DNA of 64,000 nucleotides from Azolla caroliniana (lineage: Eukaryota > Polypodiophyta). The first letter of the stretch is position 1. The number at the start of each line of letters is the position of its first letter. Location: contig JBHGNT010000007.1 of NCBI GenBank assembly GCA_043228905.1, forward strand, positions 372,001-436,000, read 5' to 3'. The notes beneath the pieces were generated by a model. The model was not told the origin of the DNA, searched no databases, and saw only the letters and a program-made list of their open reading frames with translations. The position numbers and the translations under genes are program-made. Shown one piece after another: positions 37,398 to 49,649 of the stretch.

Positions 37398-40300
37398 TCA
37401 ATAACCAGCTGGTGTGATCACATCATCGATCTTTAATATCATTTTCACAACTTGTGTGGCCAGTAACAATTGTTGCTGCTTCCCAATCAAAGTCTCAAAT
37501 ACATTTTGCTCTTTCATATCATTTGTTCCAGTATTGTTACAATCAATGCCCAAGTGAGGATTATTTTCCTGAATAATTTACATGCACGAAGCATACCTAT
37601 CAGATTGTAATCTCATATTTCATTAGAAAAAGAAAATTTAGAGAACAAGCTATTAATTACCTTGACTTGTTGTGCCTTTACAACGGTCAAAGTATCAATG
37701 GGTGGGAGCCCACTATTTTCAGCAAGCGCCATTGGAACTGCATCTAATGCCTCAGCAAAGGCACGCATCGCATACTACAAGAGACAACAACTGCACTGAT
37801 AAATATGCTCACAAAAAAATCAATTTGTTCACCAGAAAACAATTCTACTGAAAAATTATACATCATACCAGGCTCCAACGACTTTAGATGTAGGCATAAG
37901 TTATGCTTATAGATTCAAAGTGTTTAACTTAGTAAAACTCTAATGCTCATATATGTAAACATTATGTATATTGGTAGTGCTTGTACTTTGCAACATTAAG
38001 GTTGGTGGTTAAAGGCTTGATCAATGACAGTCATTATAAAAAATATTTGATTTAGTTTGAGATTATGTACACTTTATATTTGTTCCTAAAAAATGGCACC
38101 AACATTGGACATACTTTGACCACAAGTAAACAGCATGATCATTTACAAGGCAATGCTAACAAGAAGGCTGATTAGAGATCATACCTGCTCAACTCCTGGA
38201 ATCTTGTCAGCAGCTGCATCAATAACAAGTGAGCAGGAAATTTCAGCCGAACCTCCTCCATAAACGATTGCATTATTACGGATTAGATTACGGGCAACAC
38301 AGAGTGCATCATGTATACTACGTTTCGTTTCCTCTATAATCATCTTATTGCCTGCACAAAAACACACAATATTGAAGAAGTCTAAGCACAACAAGGTATT
38401 CAATGTCAATTATAGATGCAAATTAGCCATTATAATTATTCCATAAAAAACTTATGCCCAGAATTGGTTATATTAGACCAGTGCATAATTTTAATAACTT
38501 TAATCAAGCACAGGACGCAAGATATTTGAGCAGAGAAATAAGCACATACTGGTCAACTGCACGGTTTGATTTATGACAATTATGTAGCAATGCTTCAAAA
38601 ATAATGTATTTTCACTGTACTTACCTCCTCTTATAAAAATGGTAACTGCTTTAGAGTTGGCACACTGTTCAATGTACAGCATTCGATCTTTGGTGGTTCC
38701 AAACGATTTCTCCCTCACCAATCCAGCCTAAATCCATATCATTAGTATGCAAAAAAAGAGAAGGAAAGAAGCCCAAAGCTATGCTAGAGATAAGAATTTC
38801 ACCTTCCCAAGCTTATCTGGAGTAAGTTCCTGAAACCTTGGAACAATTCTTCCTCCTATATTAATAAACCACCAAAATTTATTACAATAGATAGAAATTA
38901 CAATATGCTCATGCTAAAAGGAAACATAAATACATCTATGCACCAATAAGCTGAAGGGAAAAAAAAATATGCCTGTAGCAATTGCAATAAGTTCCAATTC
39001 AACTCCTCCTACCCAACGGACAGCTGGCAGCCCACGGTGCATCAACAAATGATTTGCTTCATCATCAAAACCCCATTGACAGATAACTAAGGTTGCACCA
39101 GCATCCTAAAGTATATAAAATCTCCAAATAAGGTTATATCATTAGGAAACCGTAAGAAGTATAAACCTTGCTCAAAGATTCTAGGTTAACCTACCTTGCA
39201 CAGCTGCACCATCTCATCAAAATACTTCTTCTCTTGTCCCTGTAATGATTCAAACTTCTCAACAGTGTCAATATCCACCTTATGTTTTGTCTTCGGCTTC
39301 GGAGGCTCGAAGGGACAGGTTAAGATAGCAATTTTTGCGTTTTCAATACTCTTTGGCATTTGAGGATGACTCATGTCCTTGTCAACAACAATACCAGCCA
39401 CAAGTTCTGTGTCTTCAAGCTTGCCTCCAACCTTGCCTTCAACTTTAATTAAGTCAAGATTTACATCCTTTCTTTCAAGATCAGCCACTGATAGCACTGC
39501 TTTGACAGCTATTTCAGCTAGCATTCGTTTACATCGATTGACTCTATTAAACAATTTACGAGATATGAACTTCACTTTCTAGTAGATATCATGTAAAATT
39601 GAAGATGTATATATATTAATCATTAAATAAACGTAAGGATATCTGCTAGAAATTGATAAAGTAAAAGAGACATAAACACTTACATTTTGGACGAAAGTGT
39701 CGTCATGCATGTCTGCACAAGAGGCTCCATATTGGATGCGCTGAATTCAAACTTCTGGGCAATCTTGGATAGATGCTCAACAGCTACCTTTGAAGCCATC
39801 TCGTAGCCCTCTGCAATTCGTATAGGGTGAATTCCTCTATCCAATAACAGCTCCGCTTGCTCGAGCAATGCACCAGCTGTTACTACAACTCCAGTCGTTC
39901 CATCACCAATTTCATAATCTTGACTCCTTGATAATTCTACCATCAACTTTCCTATTTGGTTCTCTACATCCATTTGCTCCAAGATAGTGGCACCATCATT
40001 GGCTGAGGGTAATAGAATGTCACAGCAAAATCAAAATCGGAAAGCCTAATGATCCACTAGTCATATTATCAAAAGAAAGATACTGAGATTTGAATGTTAG
40101 TTTCTAAGATGGCGAAACTCAACACTTGAAATGTATATTATTTATTTATTTTGTACACGAATAATATATAATTCCACATTCAATATTAGAAGTTCACAAC
40201 TCAGGTTTAATTGCCCATAAAATTCCATGTGGATCATTTATAAATACCCCCACTAGAGTAGCTGTCTTTAGGAATCTCGTAATACACAGATATGGATATT

Positions 40301-41548
40301 GTGTAGTTTCAAATTGTAAGCTAGTTTGCAGAAGTAATGCCTTTGGAAACATCATAGTACATAAATGTGGATTCAGATATGCATGCTAATAATAAACATC
40401 TACCTATTTTGCCTTGACACCTCAGTAAGAAATATAAAAATTTCACTCAATTTTTTGCGATGGGAATTGGACAGAAAAGTATTGGCTGTGCTGTATCTAA
40501 CGTCCAAATGAATCATTCAGGACTTTTGGAATAAATAGTTTCTTTGGATAAAAAGGTGAGCTAATCAAATATTGCTGGAGCACGAGTGTGATATTTCTAA
40601 GATCAGTGTTGAAGATTACAGTACAGGATTAGTGAACGAACAAGTTCCGCATCCAAAACTACTTGAAAACAAATGGCATTATCTCTAAGTTCAAAACGAA
40701 TCATCCAAGATTTGTGGAAGCATAAACAAGCAATAAACATCCTATAACAATAAATCAGGAACCAAACAATACTGCAGAAACTCATTAAAAGCAGTTTTTG
40801 TAATAAAAAGAAAACGGAATCAGAGAGGAAATATAAAAATAAAACTTGTTAAATTAAATCATCTTAAACAATTATCAAAGAGAACTAACACATCCGCTTG
40901 AAGAAAGCTGAGATCAAAGAAATTTTACCAAAAGTTGGCAATGAAAACATAAAAAGAAAGCTACTTTTTGTGAATCAGTAAGTGAAAGACCAAAGAAAGC
41001 ATAAACAAATATGAAATTAATCTCGTGATGAAATTAGAAAGCTTGAACAAATACGAAATTAATCTCATGTTAAGATTAGGAAATATCAAAAGAAATCTTA
41101 AACCAAGATAAGCGTAACCTAAGATATGTGAACAAAGAAACATAAAAAAGCAGACATTAACTATAGGAAGGTCAACCAAAAATAAAAATAAAATAGCTTA
41201 AACACGTGATCAAATGGAGAGCTTAAATAATCCAAGTAGCTCAGGCATATGATCATAGAAATCTTACTCGAACCAGACGCAAAAGACAAAGAAATGCAAC
41301 ATTGTGTAAATCTACATGTACTGCATGGATCACGAAGAAAACGAAGCTTACTGATGGTGACATCTCCATCAGGGCTCTGAAGCATTTTGTCCATTCCTTT
41401 GGGGCCAAGAGAAGTTCGCAGGATTCTTGCAACAGATTTGGCAGCCATGATGTTAGCTTTCTGAGCATCCAAACCACGAACCCGCGACTTCTGCTCTTGT
41501 TCTTTGATGATGATGAAAGGCCTCCCGAACTCGTCGAAAGCTAGCGCC

Positions 41549-41550
<2 letters not shown>
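37398..41550 (-). CDS. CCT5: T-complex protein 1 subunit epsilon (CCT5)
   Basis: One of eight subunits of the cytosolic TRiC/CCT chaperonin that folds actin, tubulin and other proteins using ATP. Exons (minus): 41550-41352, 40002-39684, 39543-39195, 39105-38973, 38855-38803, 38727-38625, 38351-38185, 37774-37661, 37568-37398 (1608 nt, 535 aa, the usual length). Motifs: [10 protein letters not shown] and [12 protein letters not shown] near the N-terminus, GDGTTGVVV in the equatorial ATP site, the epsilon-specific [16 protein letters not shown] and [28 protein letters not shown], and the end [12 protein letters not shown]. The start [11 protein letters not shown] matches the family. The intron after exon 38973 uses a GC donor. 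A GA/CT array lies directly before the start codon. The gene looks intact. Confidence 0.96.
38856..38972 (-). other. GC-AG intron in CCT5
   Basis: Reading on the minus strand, exon 4 ends ...GCTACAG and the intron begins GCATAT. It ends ...AATATAG before GAGGAAG. No GT placement keeps the frame and the conserved [10 protein letters not shown] sequence. GC-AG introns are a known minor class. Confidence 0.75.
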
Positions 41551-41551
<1 letters not shown>

Positions 41552-41598
<47 letters not shown>

Positions 41599-41652
41599 CT
41601 CTGGCACTGTGAGTGCAGAGAGAAAGAAGAAGAAGAAGAAGAAGAAGAAGAA
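41552..41652. repeat. (CT)n and (AAG)n arrays at the CCT5 start codon
   Basis: About 22 CT dinucleotides (GA on the gene strand) begin 1-2 bases upstream of the CCT5 ATG and are followed by an AAG array at about 41626-41652. Both presumably lie in the 5' untranslated region. Confidence 0.9.
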
Positions 41653-41892
41653 GGAGATGGAGATGGAGGTGGAGAGGAGTAGGGTTCAAGAAAGTTTTTT
41701 TTTTGTTTTTGGGGGGGAGCAGGGGCCCAAGTGTGAAACCAAAGAAAACTGAATTACATAGTTATTCTGATTCATTCACAACCCACACACACACACACAT
41801 GTTTGATGCATTTCAGAGCAAGAGCAATTCGATGAATCATTAGAGTTGAGGAGGCGCATTGGTGGCAGACAAAAGGAGAGATAGATAGATAT

Positions 41893-41996
41893 GTTTTTAG
41901 CGTCCATAGAGAGGCCAATATGGACCCATAGGCCAATATGTTCAAATCCTCACTTCCACGTATATTTGTTGAGACGTATATCACTTCTCCCAAATA
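41893..41996 (+). mobile_element. SINE-like repeat, family B copy 1
   Basis: Contains 'ggccaatatgttcaaatcct' (B-box-like GTTCAAATCC) followed by 'cacttccacgtatatttg', 'ttgagacg' and 'cacttctcccaaat'. The second copy is at 42545-42640. The tRNA-like 5' part is weak. Confidence 0.5.
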
Positions 41997-42544
41997 TTGA
42001 TGGAGTGTCGTGAGTATTCGATGGACGGGACGGATATTCATCCCAATAATCGTCCAAAACTTATTTCCTTTACGAGATGGATGAATTTGAACCATAATAT
42101 GACCAAAAGGCGCTTCATCCTTGAGAGAGAGAGAGAGAGAGAAACCTCCAAACAATCTTTGGACTTTCAATCTTTCCACAAACTGCCATTAATCTTCCAA
42201 TTTTCGATGCTAGTAAGCATAGCTCCCACCGTACGAGATTACCATGTATTTTATATTTTACTTAACAAATATGGATGAAAGTCAATATTTGAACTTGAAC
42301 GCTTACACCAAACAACTAGGGTGGGTGAGTTGAAGAGAGAAAGAAACTAGCATCTAAGGTTAGAAAGCTCGAGGATTAAACGAGAAGACAAAACCAAACA
42401 TGTAATCCTTGTTCAAAACTTCGCTTAAATATTTTTGCAACCTCTCTTTTCTTTGATCTCTTCTTTGTTGGTTGATGTTGTTGTCTTGATCGAAACACGG
42501 GTGGATCTTATAAAGTTGTGTTTTTTTATATATTTGTGTAATGA

Positions 42545-42640
42545 GCTTCCTCTAATGGTGACATTTTTAGGCTAGAGGTTGCATGTTCAATTCCTCACTT
42601 CCACATATATTTGTTGAGACACTTCTCCCAAACTACATGT
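42545..42640 (+). mobile_element. SINE-like repeat, family B copy 2
   Basis: Reads 'cttcctctaatggtgac', then 'gaggttgcatgttcaattcc', then 'tcacttccacatatatttg' and 'ttgagacacttctcccaaac', closely matching copy 1 over the last 60 bases. Confidence 0.55.
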
Positions 42641-43297
42641 TGCATCGATAAACCAAGCTCGTGATCATTGAACATTTCACGCAATTATGCCCCAATTGAC
42701 CTTTAAAGTTTTACATTACCCTTTGGTCAAGCACAAATTTGTCATGTATAACTATGGCCAAACTAGCTAAAAGCCCTTTAACGTTTTATATTGCCCTTTG
42801 GTCAAGCACACCTTTGTCACAATTAGAAGGCTATAGGAATGGGAATGATGGCTCACATATGCAAATGTCATGGAGATTTAATTCTTTTGGGATGTTCTAA
42901 GTTAAGATTATAAACGATCATAGACACAACATATATTTTCTATGAACAAAGTGGCTTAATCCTTAGCATGGCTAAAACCACAGTAGTAGTGGTGTAACCA
43001 TCACTCATCTTATACATGTATTGTTGAACCACATGAAAGAATCATGACCAATTGTAAAAGCCACTTCATTCATCACGCCGATTAATTATCTTGAACCTTA
43101 TGGGAACTTGGAGCCTTTTCTTTGTTTATTTCAAGTGGGTAACCCAAATTCACCCATATTCATGATCGTGGCCAATGTCATAGGCAGAATCCACCGGGCA
43201 ACATATATTAATCTATCTAATTTGTCTAAACGCCACGGATTTGAGAGATTAAGCGAATTGTATGATCTCTAAATATATATATACATACATACATATA

Positions 43298-43350
<53 letters not shown>

Positions 43351-43639
43351 GTATGTCAACACGATCCACGATCCATATGTAGACATTTGGTTAAGTGTGT
43401 GCCCACTTAAAAGTGCCATTCTATTAAGTGCGCTTTTTTAAAGAGGTCAAAATAGAGATCATAAAAATTTCATTGTTTCATGATGAAATTACATAAAACC
43501 AAATTGAAACTATATTCTAAACATTCAAAAAACAACAAAATGATCAACATTCAATAAAAGTGATGTGAACCACAAAATGAATTGAACTTAGATCTTGCAT
43601 TCCTACCATTGCATAGGTTGGGTGAGGGTCAATGGAGTG
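42641..43639. other. Intergenic with a TA-rich array at 43270-43352
   Basis: The only structure seen is an (AT)n tract with embedded ACATACAT units of about 80 bp, which is self-complementary. A short phrase, 'gccctttggtcaagcaca', occurs twice (about 42718 and 42791). No gene is recognised. Confidence 0.6.
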
Positions 43640-43960
43640 AAAACTATCAATCGGTTAATCAATTAATAGCTCATTATGTGGACTCATATCAGGGAAAGCC
43701 ATTAATCGATTAATAGTTCATTATGTGAGCTCACATAAAGGAAAAACTATTAATCGATTAATAGCTCATTATGTGGACTTACATTAGGGGAAAGCTATTA
43801 ATTGATTAATAGCTCATTATGTGGATTCACATTAGGGGAAATCTATTAATCGGTTAATAGCTCATTATGTGGACTCACATGAAGGGAAAGTTATTAATCA
43901 ATTAATAGCTCGTTATGTGGACTCACATAAGAGAAAAACTATTAATCGATTGATAGCTCC
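43640..43960. repeat. 48-bp tandem repeat containing an 18-bp palindrome
   Basis: Six to seven diverged copies of a 48-bp unit: CTATTAATCGATTAATAG, then CTCATTATGTGGACTCACAT, then a purine-rich AGGGGAAA. The first block is a perfect 18-bp palindrome around ATCGAT in several copies and nearly perfect in the rest. The repeat has no coding capacity. Confidence 0.9.
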
Positions 43961-44313
43961 CTACTCTTAGGTATTTTTGTAGCACTATCTCAACCAAGTA
44001 CGTGGATCGTTTCTCCTGAACCACATGCCACAATTCAAACTAACGACATCACGCACAATCTCTAAACAATTACCATCTAAAATAGGTAGAGAATCAAGCC
44101 ATCTAAACTATGCACAAGACCTCCCTTCTCTTCTTTCTCTCTGTATTCATAGCATAGACACCAAAAACTGGACATAAGAAAGAAACGCGGTGAGTGACAT
44201 GGATTGCAACAGTGTGGGAGCGATTATAGTAGCAAGGAGGGCCTGAACGATGGCTGTTGGGGTTGGGCTTTATCAAAATTAGAACAGGGAAGAAAAAGTT
44301 GGGATTTTTTTTA

Positions 44314-44949
44314 GGGAAAAGTACCAGGATACCCCTGGAAGTTTGCCTATTTACCAGAATGCCCTTGGAAGTTCCAAATTTACCAAACTACCCCATATGT
44401 CCAAAAAAATACACTTTATAAAGTAATTATACACTCAAATCTACAAAGCCCTATTTACCAGAATACCCTTTAAACACAAATTTCTTTACTTAAGAGATTC
44501 TTTGGGTTCTTTGTACTTACTTTATAAAGTAGGGAAAAGTACCAGGATACCCCTGGAAGTTCGTCTATTTACCAGAATGCCCCTGGAAGTTCCAAATTTA
44601 CCGAACTACCCCTATGTCCAGAAAATTACACTTTATAAAGTAATTATACACTCAAATCTTTGGTAAATAGGGCTAATTCGGGTCCATTTCTTCCATCTTT
44701 GATAAATAGGGCTTGTAGATTTGAGTGTATAATTACTTTATAAAGTGTAATTTTTTGGACATAGGGGTAGTTTGGTAAATTTAGAACTTTTAGGGGCATT
44801 CGGGTAAATAGACGAACTTTCAGGGGCATCCTGGTATTTTTCCCTATAAAGTATATTTTTTTGGACATAGGGGTAGTTTGGTAAATTTGGAACTTCCAGG
44901 GGCATTCTGGTAAATAGACGAACTTCCAGGGGTATCCTGGTACTTTTCC
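44314..44949. mobile_element. Foldback element of four modules, two direct and two inverted
   Basis: The left end, GGAAAAGTACCAGGATACCC, and the right end are reverse complements of each other. Inside are two direct copies of a module (GTACCAGGATACCCCTGGAAG, then CTATTTACCAGAATGCCC, then TTACCAAACTACCCC, then CACTTTATAAAGTAATTATACACTC), starting near 44315 and 44531, followed by two inverted copies up to 44949. The whole 636-bp unit could form a long hairpin. It has no coding capacity and no clear target duplication. Confidence 0.8.
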
Positions 44950-45117
44950 TTTTTTATATTATTACTAAAAAAGGCCCTAAATGCGCACCTTTACATTAGC
45001 GTTCAAAGTGCGCACTTAACCGAATGTCTACTGTTCTGTCTGTATGTATCTTGTCAACACGATCCATCTTAATATTTTATAGTCTATATATTCTGTCTGC
45101 TTAATTGACTTAAGCAT

Positions 45118-48100
45118 ATGAAGGCATTAATCCTTCCCAGAACCTTCTCCTTTCTCTCACCACGTCCTTTCTCGAAGAAGGCCATGGCTTCAGGTGGATC
45201 TCTCCCCAATTCGTCGCCAGAAGGAGTTGTCACGTTTCAGCTTCAGAACTCTTGCCTTCTTGCGCTGCGCAGAGGAGATATCACCAAGTGGAATGTGAAT
45301 GGATCCACAGATGCCATTGTAAGTAGTCTTGTTCTTGTTTGTTTAATTTATTGATATGTATAAGGTAGCTCGGTAGATGGATGGAGAAATGCGTCAGAGT
45401 ATTCATGGTCAGACGGATGGGTGGGTGGGATAGACAGAGAGAGGAAGGGCCAGGGAACGAGAAAAGAGGGAGAAAAGAAAGAAAGAAATATCAATGTCTA
45501 CTAGAGACCAGAATTGGCCTATGAGATAAATCACAACTTCAAACTTGGGGTGAATTCAAGTTATACCACGGAAATAAAAACATAAGTTTGTGGTTTTCCT
45601 AAAGATCCAGGATAATGATCGTAATTCACAAGGATGATTTACAACTGGTAATAGTACTTGGGATAATTTGACAAGCATGAACGGCATAATTAATATGTAT
45701 AGGATGATTGATTGGTGGAGGAGAGGAGACATGGTATCCAATGTTGGTTGGTGAGGTGGAACTCTGGTTCACTTAAGTTGCACAGTCTGTTGGCTCTAGA
45801 TATGCCAAGTGCTTGTCATGTTTCAATTCCTAGCTGATGGGAGGAAACTCTGAGTTGACCTGTTGCTTTGTTAACACTAAGCGCCATGCAGATTTACACG
45901 TACCTCCACCTTTGTACGAATCCATCCTTAGAGAAGCTCACAGAATGATCTTTGTATTAGGCCATCATTTTGGAAAAAGGTTCCTTTGGTGTGGACAACT
46001 TTGAGTATAGAGTTGCAATGCTTTCTTCCTTTCATCCTTTTGAAGAGGTGCAGGGTACTGGAAGGGTAGATAGTTCTCGATGTCCAGGCCATTGTTGTTG
46101 AACCACTTCATCACCTGTGAGTACCACAATCATTCTCCTTGTTCTGTCGTCTCCATTTCCTTTGATGCTTCAAACGCCTTAAATGTAATTCTACAAGGTG
46201 TCATGGTTTGGATCCAATCGATTAGGTTCACTGTATGGATAATGCTTCTACCATCACGGGTGCTGCCACAATTCAACTTGAATGACCTCGAATGGGATGG
46301 AGGCTTTGCAGCGTAATATCCATGACAACATCATCACTACTGGGCATGCTATTTGTGCTTCTCTGCTAGCAAGCCTATGCTGTGCTTCTCTCCATCGATC
46401 AAGCAGCAATGCTAGTTGAACCCAGGGGTTGATGCGGAGACTTGGAGCCCATTCGACTGTATTGGACATGAGAGTGGGCTGACTGGTGTCAAAAAACAGT
46501 AGTTTGGAACGAGTTTCCTGGAAGTGCGTGAGGTGTCATTGGCCTTCTAGCATGACCTTGAGTTAGTCAATCTTTGGTGGCTTGGACCATAGAGAAGAGC
46601 CCCTATGGTGCGTGTAAACATGATTCCTAGATAGACACAATCAACTATTTCTTTCTTCTTGCCCTTTTGATAGGATAAATACAGCTTGCGAGCAAATTAG
46701 TGCGGATGCATGGAAGATCATGGCCTTAGCCTTTGCTATGTTCATTGTAGGCCCTTGGGTTCCACAAAAACAATCAGGACACTGAGATGACAATGTAGGC
46801 TTGCAGAAGATTTAGAGACGAAGATTATGTCACTCATGAATGCAAAGTAAAATATGGACAGGTTTACCATGTATGCAGATTCTATAGCAGCTTCTATGCA
46901 TGATGTAGTTCAAAACTGTATTGATGAAGAGTCCAAAGAGGGTGGAAGAGCCTGGACATCCTTTCTCTACATCGATGTTGTTTGTCATGAATTTTGGTAG
47001 CCCTTTTCGCACCTCGCTGGCGCAAACAATTGCTCAATAATGCTTATATTGTTCACATCATGTTAGAGGGAATTTTGAGTCCATTGAATATCTGTAGGAA
47101 ATTTTCTCTTGGTACCATATGAAAAGGCATGCAGGAAACTACAACATTTTCTTTTGTGTCTGGGCTTTGATCCATTCAGCAATGTAAAGTAAGGATGTGA
47201 TCATGGTAAGGAAGGTGTGCCTAAATCCTGCATTCCCTATTTTGTTTTTTCCTTCCTTTTTTCTAGGTAAATGCAGCAAACAACCTCATGCTTGGAGGAA
47301 GTGGCGTTGATGGAGGTAAATATAGATAAGATGAAAAATGCACATCATAAATACATGGATGTATACATATTATAACATATATTGTGTGGACCTACAAGTA
47401 TATACTTATTTTTACTCTATTTTCCCTTGGCAGCAATTCACAAGGGAGCAGGGCCTGAGTTGTATGAGGCTTGCTTAGCTTTGCCTTTTGTAGACAAAAA
47501 TATCCGTTGCCGAACAGGGGAGGCAGTTATCACAGAGTAATGAAGCTTTGTTCTCTATATATGTGGTCATTGGTTTTCCTTTATGCATTTGTACAAAAAA
47601 CAAATGAATGAAACCTCATCTACATTTAGTCAAGAAAATCAATTGAAAAACCAAGAAAGAAACCCTATCTCTATATTTAGTATATGATTTGAGTTATGGC
47701 ATACAGTAATTTCTTATCTATGTGAAGACATCAGAGAATTTTTTTTGTTGCAGTGCATTTAGTCTGCCAGTCTCGAAGATTGTGCATACAGTTGGACCAA
47801 TATATAATGGCAAGAAGAAATCTGAACCATTGTTAGAACATGCGTACAGGTGATATTGCGCTATACATAGCTTAGCTATTGCATAGAAATCTGGCTTTTT
47901 TTAATTTTTTTTATGAATAGATAACTATCCCCCAATTATAATCTAGTAACAACTTTGTATAATGGGTGGGTGGGTGTTTTTTTTCAGGAACTCTATTCAG
48001 CTTGCTGTAAGCAATGGAATCAAGTATCTTGCATTTCCGGCTATATCGTGTGGTGTCTATAAGTAAGGATATAGATTTTATGTTGGATTTTGTAACTTGT

Positions 48101-48675
48101 GACAACAATGATGGCATTACTCATTTTGAAAATCCATTGTTTTCATAGATATCCACATCATGAAGCAGCAGAAATAGCGTTAAATACTGTCGATAAATGC
48201 TCGAAGGGATTGGAGGAGGTACAAATGATTTCTCTTCCCTCATCTCTTTGTCAATATGCTTTAAATTTAATTGATTCAAGTTAATTTATTTGCTTGTTTA
48301 TGCTATATACGCATTAGTTGATCAAAGAACTGCAATCAACATAATTTATTTATTATTTAACGACATGCATTCGTTGGTCACAGAAGAAAACAAGGTTCTT
48401 TATTAATAATGTTTCATCTAATTGCAACTTTTGATGATTTATATGTATAGTTGTATAAATTTATACGTACACACACACACACACACACACACATATATTT
48501 ATATATATAATACTGTATATATGTGGTAGATGTAGAACATATATACACGTACATATGAGCTAGAGAGGGTGTAATGGTTGCCTCTTTTTTGTAGGTACAT
48601 TTTGTTCTGTTTGGCCAAAGTACTTGGTCGGCATGGCTGTCAAAAGCTGAAAGAACTTTCCAAAAGTGTGAATAA
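45118..48675 (+). CDS. Macro-domain (ADP-ribose-binding) protein, MACROD type
   Basis: Macro domains bind ADP-ribose, and MACROD-type members hydrolyse O-acetyl-ADP-ribose or remove mono-ADP-ribose from proteins. Exons: 45118-45318, 47267-47315, 47434-47536, 47754-47849, 47988-48062, 48149-48218, 48595-48675 (675 nt, 224 aa). The domain spans about residues 40-222. It includes GDITKWNVNGSTDAIVNAANN, GGSGVDGAIHKGAG (loop 1, with Ser at one of the usual Gly positions), RTGEAVIT, IVHTVGP and YLAFPAISCGVYKYP. These are the expected ligand-binding segments in order. The first 22 residues (LPRTFSFLSPRPFSKK) look like an organelle-targeting peptide; a second in-frame Met at 23 would give a form without it. 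Intron 1 is 1.95 kb and holds a decayed LINE. A plant homologue is known as an Appr-1-p processing family protein. Confidence 0.9.
45900..47040 (-). mobile_element. LINE remnant in intron 1 of the macro gene
   Basis: On the minus strand, VEKGCPGSSTLFGLFINTVLNYIMH at about 46860-46960 matches the GVKQGCPLSPTLFGLYID block of non-LTR reverse transcriptases, followed by IHGKPVHILLC in place of the region before YADD. Further along, VDCVYLGIMFTRTIGA (about 46590-46660) and IPFEVIQVELW (46260-46290) match the later YLGIxF and PYExxxxE segments. Many stops; not functional. Opposite in orientation to the host gene. Confidence 0.7.
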
Positions 48676-49649
48676 AGATATTGAAGAACAATTCTTGAAT
48701 TTTAACTCTTAACAAACTTTGTGAATGGGAGTTTTAAGATAGGCATATGAAGTACAATCATCATATCAACATAAGAATAATTTTGATATGCCTAGCTAAG
48801 CTTTACAAGTTAGCTATTCCACTTCATAGTTATGTAAAGAAGATGAGTGTGTATGTTTCATCACATTAAAGATAGAATAAATTAATGATATCGCCACTTA
48901 CCTTCTTGATAGAACCCTAAATCCTCTGATATGTATATTATTTATGGTATCTCTCTTGTGCCTTGTATTGAGTTTGTGTCCTAAGCATTGCATATAGAAT
49001 AAAAGCACAAGGTGCTAGATTGCAGTCCTCGGCATTGCAGTTCTAACACAAACGAGGTTTCCTCAACCAGTGCAGGTGGCAAGGACTTCGCAAGTCCTGC
49101 ACATTCTTTAGAGCAACTGACAATTTATAGTGTAGGCATGTGTGATGAAAGGATAAAACTAGAGTATTTGAGGTGCACAGTCACCTTATCATGTGTGGCT
49201 GGAAAACATGATACAATATCTCTTTGCATGGGGTGAACAACCTTGTCAATTGGAGGATTGAAAAAATCCAAGCAATATTCTAAGCACATACATTTTCTCT
49301 ACATCATTATAAATTATCATCTAGGGTTGAGGCTTAAATGGAAATGTCAGATGGTGAGCATCAAGGAGTGTAATTTTATCTTCTTGTGAGAAAGTGTAGT
49401 TAGATCTAGATTAGGAGTTCTTTATGGGCATTATCAGATGATGAAGATTTTGATTACTCTCACTCTTGCAGTCATTTTCAGCACTTTTGTAGTTTCTGGA
49501 ACCATGTGGTATGGTTTTGCTGCCACTCCAATTGAGAGAGATTTATGAATCTGCTCTATAGCAAGACTGCAACTCTGATTCTATCTGAAGCTTGGTGTAA
49601 GATTCCAGAGAACTGAGCCTTTGATGATTACATTGGTAACAATCCAGCT
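48676..49649. other. Intergenic, no gene recognised
   Basis: Downstream flank of the macro gene. A weakly open stretch at 49012-49236 lacks motifs. Part of this region may belong to the same organellar insertion as the rRNA fragment, but I cannot show it. Confidence 0.45.

Noticed and set aside
41453-41843. Several overlapping frames around the CT/AAG array
   Set aside because: They encode only RERERE, SLSLSL or KKKK from microsatellites and lack a real start or domain.
43640-43960. Regular repeats resembling a CRISPR array
   Set aside because: The 48-bp units are contiguous and wholly repeated, with no unique spacers. The DNA is plant nuclear and there are no cas genes.
44644-44868. 74-codon frame with repeated TRMPLKV
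   Set aside because: Generated by the inverted modules of the foldback element.
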